Part shown: positions 34,742 to 43,981 of the stretch, piece after piece | How positions within the stretch are numbered: position 1 is the first letter of the stretch | Layout: every line of letters begins with the position of its first letter | NCBI RefSeq assembly: GCF_013041605.1 | Contig: NZ_JABEQC010000006.1 | Location: forward strand, 62,001 to 126,000 | Length of the DNA: 64,000 nucleotides | Origin: Vibrio plantisponsor | Lineage (GTDB): Bacteria; Pseudomonadota; Gammaproteobacteria; Enterobacterales; Vibrionaceae | Direction of reading: 5' to 3' | The notes under the pieces: generated by a model | What the model was told of the DNA's origin: nothing | Database searches by the model: none | What the model saw: the letters and a program-made list of their open reading frames with translations, nothing else | Position numbers and translations under genes: made by a program

Positions 34742-37408
34742 TTAGTTCGGTTGCGGTATAGCAGTGCGCCATTGTTTCCAACCTTCTTCAGCGCGCGGGT
34801 ACAAATAGAAAGATTGTCCCGCTTTGGCAGCAGGCATGAGCTGCTTTTGTTCCGGAGTAGAGAAGGTAATGCCGCCACGAACAATACTGTCGAACGTTCC
34901 TGCTTTGATGTCTGCACCTGATAAACCGATAGAAACATCCACGCCTGAAACATTCCAGAAGACACTGTTTTGGCGAATGAGATAGCTGTACTCAGGTTCA
35001 ATTTCGATGGTCGAAATCACTCGGTCAGCAAGGTTACCTAGTTGCACACGAGTCACTCGGCCAACATCCATACCTCTGAATAAAACAGGGGTACCAACGG
35101 AAACAGAGCCTTTAGTTTCGCTTTGTAGGGTGAACGAAATACTGGTTTTCTTATATGGTAGTTCTGACAACGGGAATGAATAGGTTGGATCTCCATCTCC
35201 CGGCTTAACCTCAATGGATTTGCTTAACAGGTTCTCTATATTTTCAATACCATGAGTCAAGCTGACTTTGGCTTCAGCAATCCAAAATACGGATCCTTTT
35301 GTTGCGATATTTTTGCTGTATTCAGGTTTAATTCGAGCGGAAATCGCAATTTTATTCGCAGTGAAGCTAGGGGTAACACTGACCACTTCACCGACAGAAA
35401 CACCTTGATATTTGATATTGGTGCCAACAGGAATCGTCACATCTCCTGATGCTGTAAGCGTGATAGTTTTGCCGTACTTTTGTGCTTGTTGATAGCTTGG
35501 GTAAAGTACCCATTTACTGTCGACTTTGTTTTCTACACCACTGATGTTGTCAAACGCGATACCACCTTGAATCAATGTTTGTAGCGGTGCGGCTTTCACA
35601 CTTATTCCTGCCAGTGAAGCATCAATCTCGACGCCTGAACGGTTCCAAAACACCGTTTGACTCGTGATGAGGTGCTTGTACTGATTTTCAATTTTTACCT
35701 TAATCTCAACCCCTTTGGACGTCAGCGTATAGCCTGCCACATTGCCCACACGCAGGTTGCGATAGAGCAGTGGGCTACCCGCGCTGACTGGTGGAAGTTC
35801 ATCTGCCATTAAGGTCAAAGTCTGAGTGCCAGACTGATTGTACTTTGCCAACTCAGCGAGTGATTGGCTCTGGTAGAGACGGTATTGAGACTGAATTTGT
35901 TTGCTGCCTTCACTGACAAAGCTAATAGAACCCGTCAGTAGCTGTTTTGCCGGAGGAATTGAAACGTTTAATCCTGATTCTGTCAGTTCGGCGGTTGCTG
36001 TGCCTGTGACATAGAAGCGGCTGTTCGAGCCAATAAATGGAACGTACTCTTCGTCAATCAGTGTATCGAACTCTACGCTATCAGGCTTAAGGGTGACTTT
36101 TGTAACGCTACCGACTGCAACGCCTCGATACAAAATATCGGTACCAGCACTCAGACCAAATGAGCTGTCGGCGATAAGTTTTAATGCGACGGATTTCGCT
36201 TGAGTACGCTTAAATTCTTGCTTACGTACTGCCACAAAATGACGGGAACGATCACCTTCACCGGGAACCAGAGTCAAGTAGTTACCTTTGATAAGATTGC
36301 CTAGATTCTCGACACCTGTCAGCGCTATTTTCGCTTCTTCAAGAACGAAGTTGCTGCCGCTGTTCAACATATCGCTAAAGGCTGGCTGAATAGCGGCAGA
36401 AGCAATGATTTCTTTACGTTCTTCGTCCAATTGCAAGTTGGTGATTTGACCGATTTCCAACCCTCTATACATAATTGGCGCACCAGAGAGGCTGATGTTG
36501 TTGTCATCGGGAAGAACGATCTTAATGGCGACACCACGTCCGGCGGTTCTGAGATCAGGATAAAGTTTAAATTGCGCGTTTTGTTCAGCGGGTTCTCCTT
36601 CGTCAGGGGAGTCAACGGCGATAGCCCCACCTAACAAAGCAGCTACACTTTCCATACGAATATCAACGCCACCTAAGCCTAAGTTAGCGCCAATACCACT
36701 TACGTTCCAAAATCGGCTTTCTGTCGTTATGACATTGCGATATTGCTCTTGAATGGATGCGTCGATAATAACTGACTGATTGTCATCAGCCAGTTGATAG
36801 TTGTACACCTCACCAATTGGGATTTTCTTGTAGACGATTTGCGACCCAACAGAAATTCCGCCCAGATCTCGAGCTTTTAGAGTAATGGTTAAGCCCTGAT
36901 TGGCGAGCAAATCTGATGGCGCCGAGTCGAGTGCTCGATAGCTTTGAGGATGGTCGTCTGCATCGTAATCATCGTCTTCAATAATTTCATCGCCCGGGTC
37001 AATGGCAATGTAGTTACCCGATACCAAAGCATCCAGCCCCGAAATACCAGACAAACTCGCTGTGGGTTTCACCAACCAAAACCGCGTTTTTTCAGAAAGC
37101 AGTCTTTTGGCGTCTGGATATATGTCGGTGTCGACATATATGCTGTCTAGGTTCGGCGACAGTTTGATGTCTCTGACCATACCGACTTCTAAGCCTTGAT
37201 AGCGAACAGGCGTTCTTCCTGCAACCAGACCTTGTGCATTAGAGAAGTAGATTTGAATCCGTTCACCAGCATCATGGATAGATTTCATTATTAACCAACC
37301 AGCTAGCAAGACGGTGAGGATCGGCAAAATCCATAAAGGGGAGATCCCTCTATTCCTTTTGACATCTGGCTTGTAGGAGGTTTGCTGAGTAATATTTTTA
37401 TTCATCAA
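34742..37408 (-). CDS. letB: LetB, seven-MCE lipid-transport tunnel protein
   Basis: An 888-residue protein with a short cytoplasmic N-terminus, one membrane helix (about residues 24-42, LWILPILTVLLAGWLIM) and seven consecutive MCE domains. Each domain carries the strand pattern seen in GRTPVRYQGLEVGMV, GSQIVYKKIPIGEV, GAPIMYRGLEIGQI, GTDILYRGVAVGSV, GSPLLYRNLRVGNV, GTNIKYQGVSVGEV and GTPVLFRGMDVGRV. E. coli LetB (YebT, 877 residues) also has seven MCE rings that stack into a periplasm-spanning lipid tunnel. The gene overlaps the end of letA by 11 bp, implying coupled translation. Confidence 0.96.
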   Translation of the reverse strand: MMNKNITQQTSYKPDVKRNRGISPLWILPILTVLLAGWLIMKSIHDAGERIQIYFSNAQGLVAGRTPVRYQGLEVGMVRDIKLSPNLDSIYVDTDIYPDAKRLLSEKTRFWLVKPTASLSGISGLDALVSGNYIAIDPGDEIIEDDDYDADDHPQSYRALDSAPSDLLANQGLTITLKARDLGGISVGSQIVYKKIPIGEVYNYQLADDNQSVIIDASIQEQYRNVITTESRFWNVSGIGANLGLGGVDIRMESVAALLGGAIAVDSPDEGEPAEQNAQFKLYPDLRTAGRGVAIKIVLPDDNNISLSGAPIMYRGLEIGQITNLQLDEERKEIIASAAIQPAFSDMLNSGSNFVLEEAKIALTGVENLGNLIKGNYLTLVPGEGDRSRHFVAVRKQEFKRTQAKSVALKLIADSSFGLSAGTDILYRGVAVGSVTKVTLKPDSVEFDTLIDEEYVPFIGSNSRFYVTGTATAELTESGLNVSIPPAKQLLTGSISFVSEGSKQIQSQYRLYQSQSLAELAKYNQSGTQTLTLMADELPPVSAGSPLLYRNLRVGNVAGYTLTSKGVEIKVKIENQYKHLITSQTVFWNRSGVEIDASLAGISVKAAPLQTLIQGGIAFDNISGVENKVDSKWVLYPSYQQAQKYGKTITLTASGDVTIPVGTNIKYQGVSVGEVVSVTPSFTANKIAISARIKPEYSKNIATKGSVFWIAEAKVSLTHGIENIENLLSKSIEVKPGDGDPTYSFPLSELPYKKTSISFTLQSETKGSVSVGTPVLFRGMDVGRVTRVQLGNLADRVISTIEIEPEYSYLIRQNSVFWNVSGVDVSIGLSGADIKAGTFDSIVRGGITFSTPEQKQLMPAAKAGQSFYLYPRAEEGWKQWRTAIPQPN

Positions 37409-38654
37409 CTGACTCTTGTTTATTGTTATCGTCGCGGTAATTATCCCAAATGAGTCTTGGGTCGAGGCTCTCTGCTGCTAACAGCGTCAGTACTACCACC
37501 ATTCCAAAAGCAATCGCTCCGTATCCGGGAGTGAAATCGAGCAACTGCCCACGGTCAACTACCGCCAACATTATAGAAATAACAAATAAGTCCATTACGG
37601 ACCATTTTCCTATCCATTTGATAACAAAGTATATGATCATTCTTTGGCGGAAAAAGACGCTTCGCTTAAATTTTATGGCAAGTAGTAGATAAGTTAAGCC
37701 AAGTATTTTTGCGACTGGTACCACTATACTTGCCACAAAAATAATGACTGCAATACCAACCATGCCACTGTTTATCAGCGAAGCTACACCTGAAAATATC
37801 GTGTCTTCGAGTCTTTTGCCGTTGGTCAGCAATACTGAAATTGGTAAAAAGTTGGCTGGAATAATTGAAACTGTCGCAGCCAATAAATACGCCCAGGTCC
37901 TTTCAATCGACTTGGGTTTTCTATGGTAGAGCTTTTCATGACAACGGATACAGTTTGAACTCTCTGGTTGAGAGAGGTGGCAGTTGTGGCAGTGTACATG
38001 TTTGATCTCTAACGGATAGTCTGTTTCTGGTCGCCACGCTTCCCAATAACGCCTCACACTGATACGACTGATAAGCAACACGGTAAATATCTGTAGCAAA
38101 ACCAGCCCATAGAGTCCGGGACCAACGAATACGTCAGAGATATCAATCAGTTTGAAACATGAAACAGCGATACTCACCAGAAATACATCGATCATTACCC
38201 AAGGTTTAAGCTTGGAGATCAGCAGCAGGGAGTACCGCATCAGGGAAAAATTATTGTGTCTTAACGCAATGTGCGCACCTACCACGCTGCAGCAAAGTAT
38301 AAATGGCGCTAAAGAAGCACAGAAAAACACCAGCAGTGCTAAGCCCGCATATCCTTCGTTATAGAGTGCTTCTATACCGGAAGGGAGTGTTGCCGGAATC
38401 ATGACGCCAATCAGGCGAATACGAATAAAATCGAAATAGTGAGAGGGTATAAACAGTAAAAGGCAGGTTATGGCTAACGCTAAGTTACCTGAAAGGGAAG
38501 GTTGCCCACCACGGTAAAGCTGCGTACCGCAACGAGGGCAATACGCACTTTTCCCTTTTTCTACGCTGATAACGTCGACGGGTAATTCACACCCTTGGCA
38601 AAGGCGTATTCCAGAAGGAGTGGATAGATGCCTTTCTATCGCTCTCACTTTCAT
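37398..38654 (-). CDS. letA: LetA, inner-membrane partner of LetB (PqiA family)
   Basis: A 418-residue polytopic protein with two zinc-ribbon segments (CQGCELPVDV..CPRCG near residues 19-45 and CHNCHLSQPESSNCIRC near 218) each preceding a PqiA membrane domain. This is the duplicated plan of E. coli YebS/LetA (427 residues). It works with LetB to move phospholipids between membranes. It starts 33 bp after the ABC exporter gene and overlaps letB. The matS site at 38676 lies in the gap before its ATG. Confidence 0.95.
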   Translation of the reverse strand: MKVRAIERHLSTPSGIRLCQGCELPVDVISVEKGKSAYCPRCGTQLYRGGQPSLSGNLALAITCLLLFIPSHYFDFIRIRLIGVMIPATLPSGIEALYNEGYAGLALLVFFCASLAPFILCCSVVGAHIALRHNNFSLMRYSLLLISKLKPWVMIDVFLVSIAVSCFKLIDISDVFVGPGLYGLVLLQIFTVLLISRISVRRYWEAWRPETDYPLEIKHVHCHNCHLSQPESSNCIRCHEKLYHRKPKSIERTWAYLLAATVSIIPANFLPISVLLTNGKRLEDTIFSGVASLINSGMVGIAVIIFVASIVVPVAKILGLTYLLLAIKFKRSVFFRQRMIIYFVIKWIGKWSVMDLFVISIMLAVVDRGQLLDFTPGYGAIAFGMVVVLTLLAAESLDPRLIWDNYRDDNNKQESVDE

Positions 38655-38675
38655 CAGATACCCCTTGAACTTAAT

Positions 38676-38688
38676 GTGACATTGTCAC
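38676..38688. promoter_or_regulatory. matS site (MatP binding)
   Basis: GTGACATTGTCAC matches GTGACRNYGTCAC exactly. It lies in the 33-bp gap between the ABC exporter and letA, overlapping the exporter stop codon by one base. Confidence 0.8.
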
Positions 38689-40487
38689 TAATTGGCGTAG
38701 GATTGTACTGAACCATAGAGTGTTTGATATAGTCCTTCTTGCTCAACCAGTTCTCTATGTGTGCCAGCTTGGCTAACGCGTCCATCTTCCAATACATAAA
38801 TCAAATCTGCTTGTTTCACTGCTGAAAGTCTGTGAGCGACTATCAAAGTGGTTCGTCCTTTTAAAAACTCGTTCAATGCCTTATGTAAGGCACTTTCTGT
38901 TGCGGTATCGAGTGCTGATGTCGCTTCGTCTAAAATGACGAACTTGGGATTACTTAACACCATGCGTGCAATCGCTAAGCGCTGACGCTGACCACCAGAA
39001 AGGCGAATACCATTGCGGCCAATTTGAGAATCCAATCCATGATCCAGCTTACTAATCACATCCTGCATTTGCGCAATTTCAAGAGCGCGCCACAGATCAG
39101 CTTCATCATGTTCACCGCCTAGGGTCAAATTGTGCCTTAAAGTGTCATTAAAGAGTATAGGTTGTTGTAGAACAACAGCAATTTCCCCACGGATAACATC
39201 GAAACTAATGTCGTCACATGTCTCGCCATTGAAACGTATTTGCCCTGAATTCGCTCGATAAACACCTATCAGCAGTTGTATTAGAGTCGATTTTCCTCCG
39301 CCACTTGCTCCGACCAGTGCAACTTTTTTACCGGCTGGGATATTAAGAGACAGATCATTGAGGACATTGTTCTCACCGTTATATGAGAAATTGACGTTCG
39401 AAACGGTCACTTCAACCTCTTTGTCATCCGTGAAAGGATTCACTTTACTCAGCGGGCGATGCTCTTCTTCCAAATCAAGTAGAGTGTTGATTCGTCCAAG
39501 CGCGGCTTTGGCGCTATACCAAGAAAATTGAATGCTTAACAGTTCCTGTACAGGTGAAAGCATGAACCACAAATAGCCAAACACTGCAAACATCTGTCCA
39601 ATAGAAAGATCACTGAACACCACCATGAGCATCGCCGCCGCTCTGAACAACTCGAAGCCAAGCAAAAACAGAAGGAATGATAAGCGGCCAGCCGCTTCTG
39701 ATTGCCATGCATATTTGTCAGCACTTAAACGTACTTCATTGGCCTGTTGTTTTAACTCAGTAAGAAATTCACGTTCTTTGTTGGCTGCTCTAAGCTGATA
39801 AATGCCATCGAGGGTTTCTACCAATCTGTTTTGAAAGCGTTCAAAGGCTTGGTTTTCTCTTTTTTTGAGGTGTTTGACTTTACTACCAAGCAAACGCGAA
39901 AAGTAAACCACGACAGGGTTTACCAATAAGATGAAGAGACCTAAGCGCCACTCAATCCACAGTAAAACAATCGCGGTTCCGCTGACGGTCAACAGGCCAA
40001 TAATAAATTTACTTAACGTCGAACCAATAAATTGGTCTATGGTTTCAATATCCGTAACCAAATGGGCATTTATTCCGCCGCTTCCACGAGTCTCGTATTG
40101 TTTTATGCTAATTCGCCCCAACTTATCTATCATCTTGCTGCGCATCTGATAGGTAATGGTTTTAGAGACAAGCGTGAACTGTCGGCTTTGTAGAATGTTG
40201 AGCATCTGACTCGCCGCTCGCATCAGAACGACAAGCAGTAGAGTGAGGATGATGTAACCTGTTGCCGTTTGCCAAGACGTCGGCAAAACACGATTCATCA
40301 TCTCGATACCGGTTGAAGGCTGGTTTAGCAGCACTTCATCAACCATGAGAGGCATAAGCAGTGGGATAGGCACACTGATTAACGTTGCAACAATCGCAAT
40401 TACATTGGCAAACAATAGCTTGGATTGATGCTTTTTCGCTTGTGTTATTAGCCAAGAACGGCTAATAGTGTTTGTGGAATTTGCCAT
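38688..40487 (-). CDS. ABC exporter (fused membrane and ATPase domains)
   Basis: A 599-residue type IV ABC exporter half-transporter. The N-terminal membrane domain has six helices (about residues 20-310). The C-terminal ATPase carries Walker A GASGGGKST, Q-loop VVLQQPILF, signature LSGGQRQRLAIARM, Walker B FVILDEATSALD and the H-loop VAHRLSA. It resembles MsbA and multidrug exporters, and the substrate is unknown. It is the first gene of a unit with letA and letB. In E. coli yebR is directly followed by yebS with no such gene, so this is a lineage-specific insertion and a lipid substrate is plausible. Confidence 0.9.
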   Translation of the reverse strand: MANSTNTISRSWLITQAKKHQSKLLFANVIAIVATLISVPIPLLMPLMVDEVLLNQPSTGIEMMNRVLPTSWQTATGYIILTLLLVVLMRAASQMLNILQSRQFTLVSKTITYQMRSKMIDKLGRISIKQYETRGSGGINAHLVTDIETIDQFIGSTLSKFIIGLLTVSGTAIVLLWIEWRLGLFILLVNPVVVYFSRLLGSKVKHLKKRENQAFERFQNRLVETLDGIYQLRAANKEREFLTELKQQANEVRLSADKYAWQSEAAGRLSFLLFLLGFELFRAAAMLMVVFSDLSIGQMFAVFGYLWFMLSPVQELLSIQFSWYSAKAALGRINTLLDLEEEHRPLSKVNPFTDDKEVEVTVSNVNFSYNGENNVLNDLSLNIPAGKKVALVGASGGGKSTLIQLLIGVYRANSGQIRFNGETCDDISFDVIRGEIAVVLQQPILFNDTLRHNLTLGGEHDEADLWRALEIAQMQDVISKLDHGLDSQIGRNGIRLSGGQRQRLAIARMVLSNPKFVILDEATSALDTATESALHKALNEFLKGRTTLIVAHRLSAVKQADLIYVLEDGRVSQAGTHRELVEQEGLYQTLYGSVQSYAN

Positions 40488-40535
40488 CTTTATGAGAATG
40501 AATCCTATTTAGTTTTGGCGCATTATATGTAAAAC

Positions 40536-40575
40536 CTTTAGGTAATCAAAACTTAAAGGCATTTAAAACCTAAAG
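40536..40575. promoter_or_regulatory. Inverted repeat in the divergent ABC/msrC promoter region
   Basis: CTTTAGGT (40536-40543) and ACCTAAAG (40568-40575) form an inverted repeat with a third related copy ACTTAAAGG between them. It could be an operator or a hairpin. No regulator is recognised. Confidence 0.35.
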
Positions 40576-40611
40576 TGAAGTCTTTATTTTTCAATTGGAA
40601 GTTTAGTTTAT

Positions 40612-41085
40612 ATGAAATTAGAACATTACCACCGCTTAACAAAGCAAGCTGTCGCATTACTAGAATCAGAAAAGGATTTGATTGCGAACTTGTCTAATTT
40701 AAGCGCACTACTCAACATGGAATTAGAAGACCTTAACTGGGTCGGCTTTTATCTAATGAGAGACGGTGAGTTGGTATTAGGTCCATTCCAAGGCAAACCT
40801 GCTTGCGTACGTATTCCGGTAGGACGCGGTGTATGCGGTACAGCAGTTGCTTCTAATAGTGTACAACGTGTTTATGATGTTCATGAGTTTGAAGGACATA
40901 TCGCGTGTGACGCTGCCAGCAATTCAGAGATTGTTATTCCATTTTCAATTAATGGAGAGGTAGCTGGTGTACTTGATATTGACAGCCCAAGTGTAGGTCG
41001 TTTCTCTGAAATTGATGAAGAAGGTCTTACATTTTTGATGACAGAAGTAGAAAAGCTGCTCAATTCACAGGCTAACAAGGCATAA
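40612..41085 (+). CDS. msrC: Free methionine-(R)-sulfoxide reductase (GAF domain)
   Basis: A 157-residue GAF-domain protein with the fRMsr cysteine set: KPACVRIPVGRGVCGTA and HIACDAASNSEIVIPF hold the three conserved cysteines, and LNWVGFYLM is the family's opening. It reduces free methionine-R-sulfoxide using thioredoxin. E. coli YebR (MsrC) is the orthologue and occupies the same position next to proQ and letA. It is divergent from the ABC exporter and lies 100 bp upstream of proQ. Confidence 0.93.
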   Translation: MKLEHYHRLTKQAVALLESEKDLIANLSNLSALLNMELEDLNWVGFYLMRDGELVLGPFQGKPACVRIPVGRGVCGTAVASNSVQRVYDVHEFEGHIACDAASNSEIVIPFSINGEVAGVLDIDSPSVGRFSEIDEEGLTFLMTEVEKLLNSQANKA

Positions 41086-41184
41086 ATTGTCTTTTGCCTG
41101 TGGTTTTTCGTATTCAGGTCACTATAATACCGAACATATTTACTCTTAATGCTCGCGGACAAGCCGCATAAACCAGGAATCCTC

Positions 41185-41811
41185 ATGGAAAACACTGAAA
41201 AGTTAAAAAACAGCAAAGAAGTTATTGCGTACATTGCTGAATGTTTCCCTAAATGCTTTACTTTAGAGGGTGAAGCGAAGCCTCTTAAAATTGGTATTTT
41301 TCAAGATCTTGCTGAACGCCTTGGCGAAGATCCAAAAGTTAGTAAAACTCAGCTTCGTGCAGCTTTAAGACAGTACACTTCTTCATGGCGTTACCTACAC
41401 GGCGTAAAACCTGGTGCTGTTCGTGTAGACCTAGACGGAAACGCTTGTGGAGAGCTTGAAGAGCAACACGTAGAACATGCACAAGCAGCGTTGGCAGAAA
41501 GCAAAGCTCGCGTTGACGCTCGCCGTAAAGAACAAGGTAAAAAAGCTCGCGATGAAGCGAAAGCTAAGCCAAAAGCTAAAAAAGCAGCTCAGCCTCGCCG
41601 TCCTCAAAATAAAGGGCCAAAACCAGAAAGTAAACCTGTTGAGACAAGAGCTTTGAATACTGACGAAATCGTTGTCGGTAAAGAAGTGAACATCAACATG
41701 GGTAAAGGCAACATGGCAGCGACCATTGTTGAAATCAATAAGGAAGACGTGCGTGTTCAACTTGGTAACGGCCTACAAATGGTTGTAAAAGCGGAGCACT
41801 TGCGCGCCTAA
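41185..41811 (+). CDS. proQ: RNA chaperone ProQ
   Basis: The 208-residue protein has an N-terminal ProQ/FinO domain (about 1-120: [51 protein letters not shown]), a lysine/arginine/proline-rich linker (about 125-160) and a C-terminal Tudor-like domain ([20 protein letters not shown]). It binds many sRNAs and mRNA 3' ends. I chose the ATG at 41185 with AGGAA upstream. prc follows 17 bp downstream, the conserved proQ-prc operon. Confidence 0.97.
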   Translation: MENTEKLKNSKEVIAYIAECFPKCFTLEGEAKPLKIGIFQDLAERLGEDPKVSKTQLRAALRQYTSSWRYLHGVKPGAVRVDLDGNACGELEEQHVEHAQAALAESKARVDARRKEQGKKARDEAKAKPKAKKAAQPRRPQNKGPKPESKPVETRALNTDEIVVGKEVNINMGKGNMAATIVEINKEDVRVQLGNGLQMVVKAEHLRA

Positions 41812-41828
41812 AGGAGAAACTCCTACGC

Positions 41829-43835
41829 ATGAAATGCCGTTCAAAATGGACTCTGATTGCTGCTAGCGTTTGGCTAGCAGCAGCTTCAGCTCAGGCTGTT
41901 GAAGCCCAAATTCAAAAGAAAGATTTACCAGTTCTTGCTCCTGAAGCTCAACATGAAACAGCAAGTAAAAGGGTAACTTCTCGTTTTACTCGTTCTCACT
42001 ACAAGCATTTCAATCTCGACGATCAATTTTCTCAGGAGATTTTTGAACGTTACGTTGAGCTTCTTGACTACAACCGCAGTCTTTTCACTCAAGCTGACAT
42101 CGATTCTTTCCAGTCTAAAGCTGTTCAATTAGATGATGAACTCAAGGCAGGTAGCAACGCTATTGCGTTTGAAATCTATAACTTGTCTATGATTAAGCGT
42201 TTTGAACGTTTTAAATATGCTTTGTCATTACTCGATAAAGAAATCAAATTTAATACTGATGAAACTATCGAAATTGATCGTTCTAAAGCGGCTTGGCCGA
42301 AAGACAAAGCTGAAATTGATGAGTTATGGCGCAAGCGCGTAAAATACGACGCTTTGAGTCTAAAGCTGACAGGTAAAGAGTGGCCTGAAATCAAAGACAC
42401 GCTGTCAAAACGCTACAACAATGCTATCAAACGCCTAACTCAAACTCATAGTGAAGATGTTTTCCAACTTTACATGAATGCGTTTGCTCGCCAAATTGAT
42501 CCGCATACCAGCTATCTATCACCACGCAATGCCGAACAATTCCAGTCTGAGATGAGCTTATCTTTGGAAGGGATCGGTGCTGTTTTACAAATGACGGATG
42601 ACTACACGGTTATTTCTTCGTTGGTTACTGGTGGCCCAGCTGCAAGCAGTAAGCAATTGTCGGAAGGTGATCGTATTGTCGGCGTTGGTCAGGATGGTGA
42701 AGATATTGTTGATGTGATCGGCTGGCGATTGGATGACGTTGTTCAGTTAATCAAAGGTCCGAAGGGCACTAAGGTTAATCTTGAAATTCTGCCTGATGGC
42801 AAGGACGTTAAACGTCACGTTGTAACAATTGTTCGCGATAAGATTCGTCTAGAAGACAGAGCCGTTAAATCAGAAGTGATTGAAAAGGGCGGTAAAAAGA
42901 TTGGTGTTCTTGAAGTACCAAGTTTTTATGTTGGCCTTTCTCAAGATACCGATAAACTGATTACTCAGTTAAAAGCGGACAAAGTGGACGGTATCATCGT
43001 TGATTTACGAAATAACGGTGGCGGTGCTTTAACAGAAGCGACGGCATTATCTGGTTTGTTTATTACCAGTGGCCCTGTTGTTCAAGTTCGTGACAGTTAT
43101 GGTCGTGTAAATGTAAACAGCGATACCGACGGAAAGATCAGTTATTCAGGTCCAATGACGGTATTGATCAACAGCTACAGTGCCTCTGCATCTGAGATTT
43201 TTGCTGCGGCAATGCAAGATTATGGTCGTGCGATTATTCTTGGCGAGAACTCATTCGGTAAGGGTACGGTACAGCAACACCGCTCTTTGAATCATATCTA
43301 CGATATGTTCGATAAAGAGCTGGGTTATGTGCAATACACGATTCAGAAGTTTTATCGTATTGACGGCGGAAGTACGCAAAACAAAGGTGTAGTACCTGAC
43401 ATTGCGTTCCCTGCTGCAATTGATGCTGCTGAAACCGGAGAGAGCGTCGAGCCAAATGCGCTTCCTTGGGACAGCATTGATCAAGCGAAGTATTCTAAAC
43501 TTCACGATTTCTCAGCACTTATAGCTTCATTGACGCAAAAGCATCAGCAACGCATTGCTTCTGATCTTGAGTTTGGTTTTATCCAACAGGATATTGCGAA
43601 ATACAAAGCGGAAAAAGATGACAACGCTCTGTCTTTAAACGAAAAAGCTCGTAAGAAGAAAAGTGATGAAGCCGATGCAGAACGCTTAGCTCGAATTAAC
43701 AAACGTCAAGTTGATGCTGGAAAAGCAGAATACAAGAGTTTGGATGACGTGCCGAAAGATTATGAAGTGCCTGATGCGTATTTGAACGAATCGGTAGCCA
43801 TCATGGTTGATATGCTGAAGTCAGCGAAAAAATAG
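41829..43835 (+). CDS. prc: Carboxy-terminal (tail-specific) protease Prc
   Basis: The 668-residue periplasmic protease has a signal peptide (TLIAASVWLAAASAQAVEA), an N-terminal helical domain, a PDZ domain around LEGIGAVLQMTDDYTVISS and the S41 catalytic core. The catalytic Ser lies in NSYSASASEIFAAAMQDYG and the Lys in NSFGKGTVQQH. It degrades proteins with apolar C-termini and in E. coli processes FtsI and controls peptidoglycan hydrolases. AAAGGAG precedes the ATG. E. coli Prc is 682 residues. Confidence 0.97.
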   Translation: MKCRSKWTLIAASVWLAAASAQAVEAQIQKKDLPVLAPEAQHETASKRVTSRFTRSHYKHFNLDDQFSQEIFERYVELLDYNRSLFTQADIDSFQSKAVQLDDELKAGSNAIAFEIYNLSMIKRFERFKYALSLLDKEIKFNTDETIEIDRSKAAWPKDKAEIDELWRKRVKYDALSLKLTGKEWPEIKDTLSKRYNNAIKRLTQTHSEDVFQLYMNAFARQIDPHTSYLSPRNAEQFQSEMSLSLEGIGAVLQMTDDYTVISSLVTGGPAASSKQLSEGDRIVGVGQDGEDIVDVIGWRLDDVVQLIKGPKGTKVNLEILPDGKDVKRHVVTIVRDKIRLEDRAVKSEVIEKGGKKIGVLEVPSFYVGLSQDTDKLITQLKADKVDGIIVDLRNNGGGALTEATALSGLFITSGPVVQVRDSYGRVNVNSDTDGKISYSGPMTVLINSYSASASEIFAAAMQDYGRAIILGENSFGKGTVQQHRSLNHIYDMFDKELGYVQYTIQKFYRIDGGSTQNKGVVPDIAFPAAIDAAETGESVEPNALPWDSIDQAKYSKLHDFSALIASLTQKHQQRIASDLEFGFIQQDIAKYKAEKDDNALSLNEKARKKKSDEADAERLARINKRQVDAGKAEYKSLDDVPKDYEVPDAYLNESVAIMVDMLKSAKK

Positions 43836-43857
43836 AAAATTCAAAGTAATAAAAAAG

Positions 43858-43881
43858 GCGAGCTGGTTAGCTCGCTTTTTT
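43858..43881 (+). terminator. Terminator of proQ-prc
   Basis: GCGAGCT / AGCTCGC stem with a GGTT loop and six T. Confidence 0.92.
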
Positions 43882-43908
43882 CATGCCTAAAATCCATATG
43901 CAACTTAA

Positions 43909-43924
43909 TGTGATGTGTATCAAA
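43909..43924 (+). promoter_or_regulatory. CRP-like site upstream of the secreted unknown protein
   Basis: TGTGATGTGTATCAAA matches TGTGA-N6-TCACA with one mismatch, about 60 bp upstream of the ATG at 43982. Confidence 0.35.
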
Positions 43925-43981
43925 TAATTTAGCGAAATCTAACATGCGATCCTAAGCTTAAAAAAAGTGAGGGAGATCGCT

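Noticed and set aside
40517..40545. GGCGCATTATATGTAAAACC looks like half of a dif site
   Set aside because: It shares only the GCGCATTAT part. The central region and second half do not fit XerC/XerD dif, and an AT-rich intergenic match of this length is expected by chance.
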